From Pristionchus mayeri (Eukaryota > Nematoda > Chromadorea > Rhabditida > Neodiplogasteridae), in NCBI GenBank assembly GCA_036245805.1, contig BTRK01000005.1, positions 44,689,216 through 44,753,215 on the forward strand: DNA of 64,000 nt. The letters run 5' to 3'. A program made the position numbers and the translations under genes. Positions 22,962 through 34,697 of this stretch are shown piece by piece. The notes beneath the pieces are model-generated. The model was not told the DNA's origin and ran no database searches. It saw only the letters and a program-made list of their open reading frames with translations. The number at the start of each line of letters is the position of its first letter. Position 1 is the stretch's first letter.

Positions 22962-25900
22962 TTTGCAGAATGTTCCTCAACGCGTCCACAGTAGTGCACA
23001 TGGGGCCGTGTCGACTTGTGAGCTCGCCTCTTATTTCGTTTACAAACGTATTCGTATTATCATACATATTTTTTAGATAATTATTACTATTGATGTTATG
23101 TTTGTTGTTATTACGATTATGCCCATGCTAACAGGTCGGAGATCTGTTCTGTGCCGGGCTCTTCGAGGCCATTCACGACACTGTCGTGCACACGTGTACA
23201 CTCATCGCCATCTCATTCTGGTATCGGTAAGAGTTATACTATTTTAAAATGCAATCATTTCCTCCGTCCATCTCCACCTTGTGTATTATTTATCTGTAGG
23301 ATATGATAATTGCGAAACATATAACATATTGCTTTCGATTTACAGGTGTCTGATTCACCATAAGAAGTTAAGAGACATTAACATAATTTCGCACTCTACC
23401 TTGTGAAGTTCCTTATTGGATGTTTTTTCAAGTCGTTAGCTAATCGCACATTTGTAAGTGCTCTAAGAAAATTACGTAAACAATTGTATTTCAGCTATTG
23501 GTTGCTTTCTTAATTGAACATCGCTAAGAATGCAATATATCACCGCCACCTGAATCTTTCCCACCCAAGATACGGTATCACAAGTCTAGGATTTCTCGGA
23601 ATATCGTTTATGAATATTTCATTAGATTTGACGTAAATAAGCATCTGCCTGATATTAACTATATTGCAGCAAGTCTCTAATATCAACGCGAATTATTTCT
23701 ACTAGAGGGGATCATTCACACCTTTATGAATATGTGCATACAATACGATTTCTGAGAAGTTCGACTTATTTCTTCAGCGTCCTGGCAATAGCTAAATGAA
23801 ATTTTCCCTTTTCAAATATTGTCAAGAATATTGTGCTTTTATCAAACTGTGTAATATAACTGTCTCGCACCTAATTAGAATATCTACATCATCTAGACTC
23901 ATCTAAAGTAGTTTATGATGATGTCGCGCAACTGTGAATACAACTAGTTTATTATGGAGGAAATTCGCATCGAATGAAGGTTAAAATGCTAAGCACATTA
24001 AAATAAAGATAACACGTACGATTTGACGGCTCTCGAGTAGCAGAGTAGCAATGTCTTCGCATTATTTATCTGTTTTAATGAACATCTGTTGAAAGTTGTG
24101 TAGCAACAATTTTTAAAGTTGGGCATTCATGAGATTCATAAGATTTACGTGAAATTATTTTAGAAATATCGAAATTGGTTCAGCAATCGAACATTACGCG
24201 GCGAAGGACCAGTTGGATGGTGGAAGCTGCAAGCGATTATCGTGCTCGCGTATCTACCTCACATTTCGCAATTTGTGAGTTGGAATTTTCCTCATCATCT
24301 GTTGGCACTACCCCCATCGACAACAACACACACACAATCGATTTCAATCCACATAATTAGATGGCGATGCAATCTATTCTGAATGTTTACGTTATTTTTG
24401 TAATTTTTTTCGAAATATGGGTTCTAGAAACCAAAAAATACGTCACGATCTTGCATGTGGTACTGACAAGTTTTTAAGATGATGTCCAAGAATAGCTCGA
24501 GCCACTCAAATTTGTGATTTAGATCGCCTTCTTTCACGTCACCGTTGGAAGAGAGGCGCTCGAACCATTCATCGCCTCCGTATACGGTCCAAACCACTCT
24601 AGCGAATATGCAGTTCGAGGTATCGACATCATAATCATACATTCCGATCGTTGGCATTGATTAGGGTTTCTGGACGCGACGGATCCCCCGTCTGCCTACA
24701 CCATCGGCCACTTTCTCATTTGGTCCACGATGGCGTACATTTTCATCTTCTTCAAAAGAAGAGCGGTGAGCACACGCAATTCTGTACATAAAAGTATAGT
24801 ATATCTCCCGAAATTTGCCACATTCCCACACGAGTTCGCAGTTCGGGTCAGCATATGTCATATGATTATTCCACACATTCAGGTTCTCGGGGCGCTCGCG
24901 GAGAACGCGTGCAAGATGAGCACGAGGACGAGAGAGATGCACCGTTCACTGATACGAGTCAGTGATTATTTTCAATTTCGTTTCGAATTTTCACTTATTT
25001 GTTCACCATGAGAAATACGCACAGGGTGCTGTTGACTTTTTGGTGCTCATCGTATTCTAGGAATAGATTCGTAAGATTATCTTTCTTTTGAGTGCACAAT
25101 TTCAAGTCAGACATATGAACGAGTACGTGGGATGAAGATACCACGTTTGTGCAGTCATTCCTACTTTGCTATGTCACGTGGTCTAACGATATGAAATTGA
25201 TCAGAACGAAAAAGCTCAGAACGAAATTGATGAGGCGCGCCATGTGCTCGCTCCCCTTTTAGACATTTCGACTTACGCGCATTTTTAGAGACAGGTGTGT
25301 AAACGATCAGGCGGTTTAGGGCTTGAAACAGCCTGCAAATATACGCTCTAAAAATAACCTGTTTTCATAGAATTCCAAAATAGTCGTTAAAACTTAGTAT
25401 CTCTGTCAAAATATCCGTTGTAACTTAGTATAAATCAGAATTATAAAAAAAAGTGTACAGTGTTTTTTTTAAATATTTGCTCAAACAACAGGCGCTCTCC
25501 ATCCACTCGCTGCTGCCCTCCTGCGTTCTGCTGGGATTCGCCCTAATGTTCTCGCAGATGGCCAACTTCTACCACTCGGTGGAGATCGAACACATGATCT
25601 ATTCGGTGAGTAAATTCGGGTCATCGCACATTTTTGTACAGGAAATTAGCGATTAGTCGTTGCGGCGTTCTGCAAGAATTGCATGTTTTTAAAGAAGTGC
25701 AATTCTACGGGGGGCATACATTTGCAAAACTGTCATTTGCACAACTCAACGCTGTGCGCTTAAATACAAGTATCTTGGGCATTGTTTAGTTGTTATCAGT
25801 ATACGCTCCCTTACATTTGCATTTTTGCAAATGCCCCTTTTGCAAATGTTTGCTCACCAATTCAACACTTACACTGATTGTAATAGTCACGTTCAGATAG

Positions 25901-26154
25901 CAGTTGTGCCGGCCATCGTGAACCCAGTGCTCACAATTTACTTCATCACACCCTATCGAAGGTGAGCAAAGTCTCACTGACATCCACGCTTCAATATCGT
26001 ATTAATCACTCTAATTAATGACTAATTAATTAATTGTGAATAAATCTTTAGGTTCGTCACCAACTTGATGCCCTTCGAACCTCGGCTCGCGAACAAGAGT
26101 GTTACCGTAGAAACAACTCAATCTGCCAACGCGTTTTCCACGAGATTTAATTGA
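22962..26154 (+). pseudogene. Srd-class receptor lacking exons 1-2 (Srd-C)
   Basis: This is the left-arm mirror of the complete gene at 39033-42002. Exons run from TM3 (about 22962-23010 and 23136-23227), then TM4 at about 24184-24274 (GWWKLQ...AYLPHISQF), TM5 about 24523-24619, TM6 about 24665-24765, 24883-24957, 25492-25605, 25897-25961 and the last exon 26052-26154 ending in TGA. The 3' part is open and correctly spliced. Exons 1-2 are deleted: a TTTCAG that precedes exon 1 in intact copies is joined directly to intron-2 sequence. Six bases before GPCRL are missing. The solo fold-back arm sits in the TM3-TM4 intron. Confidence 0.82.
23298..24060. mobile_element. Solo arm of fold-back element FB-3, flanked by ATTATTTATCTG
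   Basis: One FB-3 arm beginning AGGATATGATAATTGCG. ATTATTTATCTG occurs on both sides (23285-23296 and 24061-24072), while the right-arm counterpart near 41.12 kb has one copy and no insert. This is an occupied site matched by an empty site, in the intron between TM3 and TM4 exons. Confidence 0.8.
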
Positions 26155-26634
26155 TTCAATTATATGATATGTTTCGCTGTGTAGTACTCTTCGATACGCT
26201 TTGTTGTCCCGGGTCAGAGTTTTGATTACATACCCATACCTATCGTCTAAACACCTTAATGAATATCAATGAACTATTCTTGTTATCTAATCGTGCAACG
26301 AAATCACATGCGATCTCGTGAATCATAATCATTTTATTTTTCACCCAACTAAAGCGAGTATAAATGTGTTATGCAAGTAACATGAATAGTCGTATACACT
26401 GAATTGTGCATAAGTAAGTGTTATCCTATATTGACAAGGCAATCCCCACAAAAATGTATCTATATTTCATCATTTATCTACTTACATATTCAATATGAAG
26501 CGACGAATAATTTGGCCAATTGATCGACATTTTTTTTAAAAATAATTGTTATCCTTCCTGCATCTCTCTCGAACGGTGGAGCGATGTTAGAGTGTGGGAA
26601 ATGAAGAGATAATTGCCCGAAGTGTGAACTTGTA

Positions 26635-29600
26635 TCACCATGAAGCATGCACGGCAATTACGGCAACTGTTTTGACTGACGAATTCTCCTTCTGGAAATA
26701 TTGTTAGAAATGAAGTAATTGTTTCATATGAACAAGAGCACTTAACACTTTGTGTTGTCACTTCGGACAGATTTCAGGTGCCCCAAATAGCGGACAATAT
26801 AATTGGATGTGTGCTATCTACATAATAAGATATAACTAGACTAGGGTTCTCTAATTTGTATGTTCAATGCACTTTCGGGTATGTTTCAGGGGCGCTACAT
26901 AAAGAAAAACGCATCCACAATATACAGCTCCTGAAACATATTCTAAAATGAAGCAACATTTTCCAATAAGATAGCTATAGTCTGGATAGATCGGCTGTAC
27001 ATCGTAAATATTGCTATATCGAATGCAACTAACCTGAGTCCGCCTCAGAACAGACATGAGTCTCCTTCTGAAGACTGGAGTGGAGAAAACCACAGCGATC
27101 GAGTGGATTAATGAGTGGGCAGAGAGGAGTGTGAAGCAGATGGGTAGAATCACTGAAAAGTGGAGTTCGAAAATCGGTGTCAAGATCTCTTCAGGTCGCA
27201 TACTCTCTCGACCGACGAGATAGTGTGGGATATGAAGAGACTGATCCTAATTACTAAATATTACTAATTACTAATCTCTAATTACTAATTTCTAATTACT
27301 AATTACTAATTACTAAATCCAATAGAAAGTGATCTTATGATTATCAGGTTGGCCGGAAAGTCTTTGTATATGGTTTTGTTTTAGCACTGCTCGTCCCTAA
27401 TGCATTTTGGATCTCCCTCATTCCTAATGAATAACAAACAGTGATGGGCCGTTATAGTAAGCAACTCCCCATTCCTTTCCCTTCAGTCAGGCTCTTGTAG
27501 AGCAACGATGTATCATCCTGGAGCCACCCACTTCCGACATGATCCGCTATACCTCACTCTATCCAACACCACGATGAAGGATTCGGAGACCCTACTGAAG
27601 AATTTTTATAACACACATGCCCCCTCTACAACACCTTCAGGAATTGGATCCATCGCTTCGAAGAAGACGACTTTTCCCTCAATGCATGGGATCGATCTGA
27701 GAGACCGCGTTCGTTGCATTTTGAGACTTTGAAGAAAGCTGTTGAAACGGACGCATTTCAAAGTGCCCGTAAAATTTCTATTGCACTTAGAGTCCACCAT
27801 AGCACTGTCAGAGAAGGCTTAAAATCTCTTGAAATGAGAAAATATATCGGTCGATTCATATCCCATGATCTGAGGCAAGCCAGCCGAGACCGTCGTGTCG
27901 ATGATTCCATTACTCTCCTCATTCTCCAAGGTGGGGATCGATGGCTGGAACGGCTCGTAACGGGGAATGAGAAGTGGGTCCTCTAAGATAACAACCACAG
28001 CAGAGCCCAGTTGGTTGGATAATCAGAGACCACGCAGGGTATCCCCAAACTTGACCGGCACCATAAGAAAAACAATCTGGTAATGTGGTGGGGAGCGGAT
28101 GGAGTGAACCAATCGGAGTTACTCCCTGAGGGCATGGCAATTACCGGGACCAAGTACGTCACATATCAACATAATTTGAAGTTGGAAGTCTATCGTTCAA
28201 GGCTGAAGGACAAGAAAGTGTATAATCAGCAAAATGACCCCCGTCCCCAGGTCTTAAATCAAGTCGAGCAGGAATTGACTGGATATGGATGGATGGTTCT
28301 CCCTCACCCCCCGTATTCTCCTGGCATGGCCCTGTCTGATTACTGGTTTTTCGCAGACCTGGCCCATGCCGTTCGAGGTAGATCGTTCAATTACCGTGGA
28401 AGTCTGGAGTATGCTCTCAAGCATTTCTTTGATTCGCGCTCAGGCGGGTTCTCAAGGGAGGGGATCCATACATTGCAGGTACGTCGGGCATATATTGCCA
28501 ATAATGGGGACAAGTATAATTGAACGTATGCTTTTCCCTTCCCCAAGAAATACAGTTTTGAAAAATACACAAAGACTTTCCTGCCAACCTAATACTTACA
28601 AATTTCGAATAGTTTTAAATATCGCTTGTGAAAATGAAGATAGACATGCTTGAATTTTGTTAAGATTCAAAAAAAACTTACGACTTTCGTCTAATTTATG
28701 TATGTAGACAAAGTCTATGGTACTCAGCGGGAGATATATGAAGGCGATAGGCACTCCGGACTGAAAAAAAATTATTCTTGACAGACAAATATATCTTCTG
28801 AATAGTAGCAATTACAATGCTGATCTATTTTTTCACCACTACTAAATTCTGATATATTCGGAGACAAGAGAATTATAACATTTTACTGTCGCAACTTTAG
28901 CATCAAAACTCATCTTTCATGAAAGTGTTGATGAATACAGAGTAATATAACAATCAAGATTTATGTGAACTGTCACCTGCATCACTAGCGATTTCGTCAT
29001 TGTCTGGTGGTACTGTCTCGTCTTCTCGCTCATGAAAGAGTGTTTGCGAAGTGTCGCGAATGTGTGAAGCGTAATCTGAGAAGGAGCCATTGGCAATATA
29101 GATCTTAGTCATATGTTTAGGATACCTGAAACATACCCGAATATATTAAAGATTCTACTAATGAATGGCTCATGACAATAAACGATAAATATGCCCATAC
29201 CATAATAAATAACACACCGCATGACTTACGGTAACAATAAGGGCGCGTACACTAAAATTAAACCATAACGATATCACAACACAATAGCGCAAGTAGAGTT
29301 CGATAATTTTTTTTTATTTCACTCATTCCAATCACTACCGATTTATAGATTGTGTGAAATTTAAAGACGATGAGCCGAAGGTTGATCACCGTCGGAAGAG
29401 AACCGGATGAGCACCAAAATTGATAACCCTTTCACAGCATCTTCAGTTCCTAGTGTGCAAAAAATGATGCTGTGAAAATTCTAGAAAACTGTTCATTGTT
29501 GGTTATCATCGGAAGGTTGTCGTCCACCTACTGCCTATTGAACTCTAACTCACAATAACAATAAGGGTGAACACAAAGGTGTTCGCGGCCGCTCCCGCCA

Positions 29601-32073
29601 GTCCACTCGAGTGCAGTCGATCCGCATAAAAACAATCAGCGCGTTGGAGTAGATCCCGGGGCCAGTCGGGAGAGAACTTCTGAAATAAGTTCTTCTTTTG
29701 CGCAATTGTTCACCATTTTAGGATGTGTTTCACGGTCGATGAAAAACAATTTTTAGAATTAGAAAATGTTGAAGTTCCATTTGCCTATGTATAACCAATC
29801 AATAGTTATTGTCGATTTACCTCGATATAGTCCGCGATTGCTCCAGCAGGACGGATAGTGCTCTGAAAATAGTGTACAATTAGTATGTTTTGTGTGCTAA
29901 ATACATTATTTGAATGGCTTCTCAACGATTTTGTTTTATTTTACGTAATCTCTCATGACAATACACTTTGATTGTGAGTGGTAAAGAGTCTTCGTTTAAC
30001 AAGACATTCTAATATAATATAATTCCTTATGTAGAGCCAGCCCTATATACATACAATCATTCGAATTAAGTGATCAGATAGTAATGGCAAGAGAGACGAA
30101 AGCCCTTATATCGAATCTGTACTGTACGGACGTTGACGATGTGTGGGACGATCAGGATGACGAGAATGAAGAGGATCACGGGCAATTTTTTTTTGTGATG
30201 TGAGAAGCGCCAGCGCGAATCGGGAGCCATGACGGCCTGGCGAAATGAGATGTATCTTGCAATTTTAGAGTTTTCTTGTAGAAATCTGCAGCTGCTACTA
30301 ATTACGGATTTCCTGTAAAAATAATGGGCGATGTCCCGATATTTTACCTGATATTTGGGTTTATCTTTTTGGCCATTCTGAGCATTTTATAATAATTTTC
30401 GAGTATATTTCAGGTGTGTTAGATATACAATCAATTCATCCTTAAGCGTTAATGCACAACTCGAAATTGTTGTAAAAATGCCAAAAATATTAGGTTGTTC
30501 GGAAAGTTTCTTTCTTTTATTTTTTTCATGCCAATTCTTGTGGCATTCGACTTCAATTTTTTTTGTATATGGTATATGTAAGGGCTGTGGTGGTGGAATA
30601 CTACGGTATGTTCAAATCGCATTTCGGTCATATAGCAGGCTATAAAAATATCAAAAGTTAGCAAATGTCAAAAACACTCAAAAAAATAGAAAAAAAAATT
30701 TCATTGTTTTTTGTCGGGTGATTTCTTCTCGAGAAAACCTGCTCATGAATACGTAATTGGATTTCCACAGCAAGTGGTCATGTAAGGTACTTCACAAATA
30801 ACAATCGTTTTGTTCTCTAGGTTGATCGGCGGAATCACAATATGTTCAAAATTCTGCTCGAAAAACAAATCGTAGTGCGGATTATCCAATCGACGCATCG
30901 TTTGATTAGGTAATACGTGCTAGATTTAAAACTTTATGTTTACTAATAACCCTATTTGACGTACTTCACAATAGTGGGTCATTTGTATGCTTATCTCTAT
31001 TCTGCAAAGAAATGTGCGCCCTTGAAAATCTCGAAGAAAAGTCGACTGGCCTAACTTCGGACCTCCTTTGTTCAAGATCTATTGATCGAAACGGTATGTA
31101 CTACTGGTTGTTATAGAGAGTATCCAAGCCCACATCAACTACGAAAATCCATAAGATGATTGGTCAAGGTTAAATAAAGGAGAAGTGAAAAATGTCCATA
31201 CATGAAAAGAGAAAGAAACTTTCCGAACAACCTAATACTCAAAAAGGACACTCTAAAACGGAAATTGTACGAACATAAAAGCATTTCGGACTGCTCTGAT
31301 CGAGGATCCAGCAAAATAATCTTTAACTCCATGACTTATCAAAACGATACGTAGATCGATAATAAAATACATATTATAGGTAATAACCTGATGTCTATGA
31401 AGAAAACATCCAATGAAGAAATGAGCAGCTGTGACGAACAGTGTTATCCAGACAACATAAAGTATATCTGCCGACCTTGCATAAATATTGTCCATGGTTC
31501 GAGCATGTAATACAGTTAATGTATCTCTATGTATATTATATCATCCCAAAATCAGAAAACATTCGAAAAATATAAGTCTCACGAAGTGAATTGACGTCCT
31601 TCCCGGAATACTCAGCAGTGGATCGTCTCTGTAAGGACAATTGAGTGAGCAACTTTTTGAAGGACAATCGTGTAATCGACTCATAATTTCCCATACACTA
31701 CATATGTTAGTTTTATTTTGTAAGAAAGCTATGTGATTGCTCGAAAATCTGCATAATTCATAATGCTCGACAGTATGCCCCACCTAACAATGCATGGAAC
31801 TGGAAAGAAATATAGTGGAGAAACGACGAGCTGAACATACACATCACTGATCAATGCGAAACTCTGAATTAATATACACTTATTTTTTCGAGAAAAATCA
31901 CTAACCATCATGGCGATAAGGAGTTGTGAATATTTGCGAGTCCGTTTATCATTGCTCGAACGAATTATGAAAATTGCGAATAGCGTACATGCGATTGATA
32001 AGAAGGTGAAAGTAGTCCTTAGCATACGAAAAATTCCACTGTAGACAGGTGAAAGAGGAACGATCCTAGTCAT
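26635..32073 (-). CDS. Sri/Srh-like chemoreceptor, apparently intact (left-arm copy)
   Basis: A seven-transmembrane receptor with large introns. Visible minus-strand exons: 31906-32073 (TM1, ends YSQLLIAMM); the next from 31863 (SPLYFFPVPCIVRWGIL); about 31388-31460 (ADILYVVWITLF...FLHRHQ); from 30236 (PDSRWRFSHHKKKLPVILFI); a short one near 29820-29865; 29554-29679 (FSPDWPRDLLQRADCFYADR); 28977-29075 (SFMSEKTRQYHQ); 28682-28760 (SGVPIAFIYLPLSTIDFV); 27034-27152 (AHSLIHSIAVVFSTPVFRR); and 26635-26691 (KENSSVKTVAV, stop). Phases of the last five agree; some boundaries in exons 2-5 are uncertain. The P...FP..G-I-L motif and the RHQ after TM3 suggest Sri or Srh, but the class is tentative. A mariner sits in intron 8 and a short mariner derivative in intron 3. 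Confidence 0.72.
26842..26979. mobile_element. MITE, family 1, in last intron of the Sri-like gene
   Basis: CTAGGGTTCTCTAATTTG on the left and CATTTTCCAATAAGATAG on the right, with GGGTATGTTTCAGG / CCTGAAACATATTC inner repeats. The mirror copy is at about 38208-38346. Confidence 0.65.
27244..27320. repeat. (AATTACT)n tandem repeat
   Basis: About ten imperfect units of ATTACTA/TCTAATT. The mirror copy is at about 37859-37940. Confidence 0.85.
27344..28592 (+). mobile_element. Degenerate mariner element (left-arm copy)
   Basis: A 1249-bp element with terminal inverted repeats CAGGTTGGCCGGAAAGTCTT / AAGACTTTCCTGCCAACCT and TA on both sides. Transposase remnants read in several frames: VTGNEKWVL (the usual TGDE aspartate is Asn here, then a stop), a degenerate replacement of the HDNARPH motif, and HPPYSPGMALSDYWFF with the last catalytic Asp still present. 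Many frameshifts and stops show it is dead. It lies in intron 8 of the Sri-like gene and is duplicated at 36595-37843. Confidence 0.88.
30490..31235. mobile_element. Short mariner derivative (left-arm copy, 746 bp)
   Basis: The ends TTAGGTTGTTCGGAAAGTTT and the complementary right end are flanked by TA. There is no transposase. A short open frame (minus strand, ending PYMTTCCGNPITYS and a stop) is kept identical in the mirror copy; I do not recognise it. The right-arm copy (33794-34697) is 158 bp longer. Confidence 0.75.
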
Positions 32074-32220
32074 TCTCGGGAGGAGAGCTAGATGTTATCA
32101 CGGGTATCCTGTAAAAGTGTAGGAAAACTGGCTCGTTTGGCTACTAGGAAATATTTTGTATCTTAGATTTCGATTAAACTTGGTTAATGAACACCATTGG
32201 GGATCAGAAGAAGGTTGTGA

Positions 32221-32261
32221 GTTTTACTACGTTAGCTGACTGAACACTAACGTAGTAAAAC
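32221..32261. repeat. 14-bp hairpin exactly at the palindrome 1 junction
   Basis: GTTTTACTACGTTA (32221-32234), a 13-base loop, then TAACGTAGTAAAAC (32248-32261). The arm of palindrome 1 ends at 32247, so the second half of the hairpin is the first sequence of the spacer. The same 14-mer appears again at 32795-32808 in the right arm. Confidence 0.85.
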
Positions 32262-32781
32262 AACAATTGATTACGTAAACGGCGGTAATTAAATGGCTAT
32301 AATCGAGCAACGTTCGGATGACAAAGAATGTATGCGGAGTAGAGTTCTCGTATCGGAAAAGTTTTGCTCCATTTTCAGATATGTTTCAGGTGCGATATAT
32401 ATCGGATTTACCCTTGTTTACATGACGTACCTGAAACACACCTGAAAATTGAACTAAAATTTTCCAATAATATAACTCTAGTGCGGAGTTCGAGATTCCA
32501 TAGTTGTATTGATCACATTATTCGTCATAAATGACGTTTTGCTCAACACACTCAGTCATCTCTGAGGTTGCACTTTACGTTATAAAGTGATAGTTTCGTG
32601 ATTGTGATGCATTTCTCGCTTCACTTCTCCCTCTTGGTGTTCTCTCTTTCAAACAACTACAGTAATAAAGCTGTCAAGCCAACACATATTTTATAAAAGT
32701 GAAGGAAGCAAAATCTGAAATTGACGCTTTCTTTTTCAATCGTGAATTATACGTATGACAAAACAAATTATAAAATATCAT
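32248..32781. other. Unique spacer of palindrome 1
   Basis: 534 bp not mirrored in either arm. It contains a family-1 MITE at about 32340-32480 flanked by TGCGGAGT (32333-32340 and 32482-32489), and no ORF of note. Confidence 0.8.
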
Positions 32782-33793
32782 GTGTTCAGTCAGCTAACGT
32801 AGTAAAACTCACAACCTTCTTCTGATCCCCAATGGTGTTCATTAACCAAGTTTAATCGAAATCTAAGATACAAAATATTTCCTAGTAGCCAAACGAGCCA
32901 GTTTTCCTACACTTTTACAGGATACCCGTGATAACATCTAGCTCTCCTCCCGAGAATGACTAGGATCGTTCCTCTTTCACCTGTCTACAGTGGAATTTTT
33001 CGTATGCTAAGGACTACTTTCACCTTCTTATCAATCGCATGTACGCTATTCGCAATTTTCATAATTCGTTCGAGCAATGATAAACGGACTCGCAAATATT
33101 CACAACTCCTTATCGCCATGATGGTTAGTGATTTTTCTCGAAAAAATAAGTGTATATTAATTCAGAGTTTCGCATTGATCAGTGATGTGTATGTTCAGCT
33201 CGTCGTTTCTCCACTATATTTCTTTCCAGTTCCATGCATTGTTAGGTGGGGCATACTGTCGAGCATTATGAATTATGCAGATTTTCGAGCAATCACATAG
33301 CTTTCTTACAAAATAAAACTAACATATGTAGTGTATGGGAAATTATGAGTCGATTACACGATTGTCCTTCAAAAAGTTGCTCACTCAATTGTCCTTACAG
33401 AGACGATCCACTGCTGAGTATTCCGGGAAGGACGTCAATTCACTTCGTGAGACTTATATTTTTCGAATGTTTTCTGATTTTGGGATGATATAATATACAT
33501 AGAGATACATTAACTGTATTACATGCTCGAACCATGGACAATATTTATGCAAGGTCGGCAGATATACTTTAGGTTGTCTGGATAACACTGTTCGTCACAG
33601 CTGCTCATTTCTTCATTGGATGTTTTCTTCATAGACATCAGGTTATTACCTATAATATGTATTTTATTATCGATCTACGTATCGTTTTGATAAGTCATGG
33701 AGTTAAAGATTATTTTGCTGGATCCTCGATCAGAGCAGTCCGAAATGCTTTTATGTTCGTACAATTTCCGTTTTAGAGTGTCCTTTTTGAGTA

Positions 33794-34697
33794 TTAGGTT
33801 GTTCGGAAAGTTTCTTTCTCTTTTCATGTATGGACATTTTTCACTTCTCCTTTATTTAACCTTGACCAATCATCTTATGGATTTTCGTAGTTGATGTGGG
33901 CTTGGATACTCTCTATAACAACCAGTAGTACATACCGTTTCGATCAATAGATCTTGAACAAAGGAGGTCCGAAGTTAGGCCAGTCGACTTTTCTTCGAGA
34001 TTTTCAAGGGCGCACATTTCTTTGCAGAATAGAGATAAGCATACAAATGACCCACTATTGTGAAGTACGTCAAATAAGGTTATTAGTAAACATAAAGTTT
34101 TAAATCTAGCACGTATTACCTAATCAAACGATGCGTCGATTGGATAATCCGCACTACGATTTGTTTTTCGAGCAGAATTTTGAACATATTGTGATTCCGC
34201 CGATCAACCTAGAGAACAAAACGATTGTTATTTGTGAAGTACCTTACATGACCACTTGCTGTGGAAATCCAATTACGTATTCATGAGCAGGTTTTTTTTC
34301 TGAATATTTATGCCGAAATTTGAACATCGAAATGATGACATATTGATATCTCTCGTCTCTCTCGAAGGCTGAAAGCCTGGTTTTTCTTTGTTATCATTAA
34401 TATAAACTCTTGTCCTATCATACATTATCGGCTTAATATCGGTAGGCATCTAGTTCTCGAGAAGAAATCACCCGACAAAAAACAATGAAATTTTTTTTTT
34501 CTATTTTTTTGAGTGTTTTTGACATTTGCTAACTTTTGATATTTTTATAGCCTGCTATATGACCGAAATGCGATTTGAACATACTGTAGTATTCCACCAC
34601 CACAGCCCTTACATATACCATATACAAAAAAATTGGTCGAATGCCACAAGAATTGGCATGAAAAAAATAAAAGAAAGAAACTTTCCGAACAACCTAA
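33794..34697. mobile_element. Mariner derivative, longer right-arm copy (904 bp)
   Basis: It has the same ends and TA flanks as the left-arm element at 30490-31235. A stretch of about 158 bp between GAGCAGGTTTT and TTCTCGAGAAG is present here and absent on the left, where a run of T/TTC borders both sides. A deletion in the left copy is the simplest reading. Confidence 0.75.

Larger units (their letters stand above)
14332..32247. repeat. Palindrome 1, left arm (about 17.9 kb)
   Basis: Reading outward from 32247, the sequence matches the reverse complement of 32782 onward almost base for base. Mirror positions sum to 65029 near the centre, 65187 beyond a 158-bp indel, 64914 to about 21 kb, 64112 past an 802-bp insertion, and about 63128 past a 987-bp indel. 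Mirrored genes, mariner copies and MITEs confirm it. Confidence 0.95.

Noticed and set aside
27508..28653. Separate hypothetical genes within the mariner
   Set aside because: They are frame-shifted pieces of one transposase between matched inverted ends.
32956..33488. Treating the single-exon frames of the Sri-like copy as separate small genes
   Set aside because: Splice sites and phases connect them as exons of one receptor.
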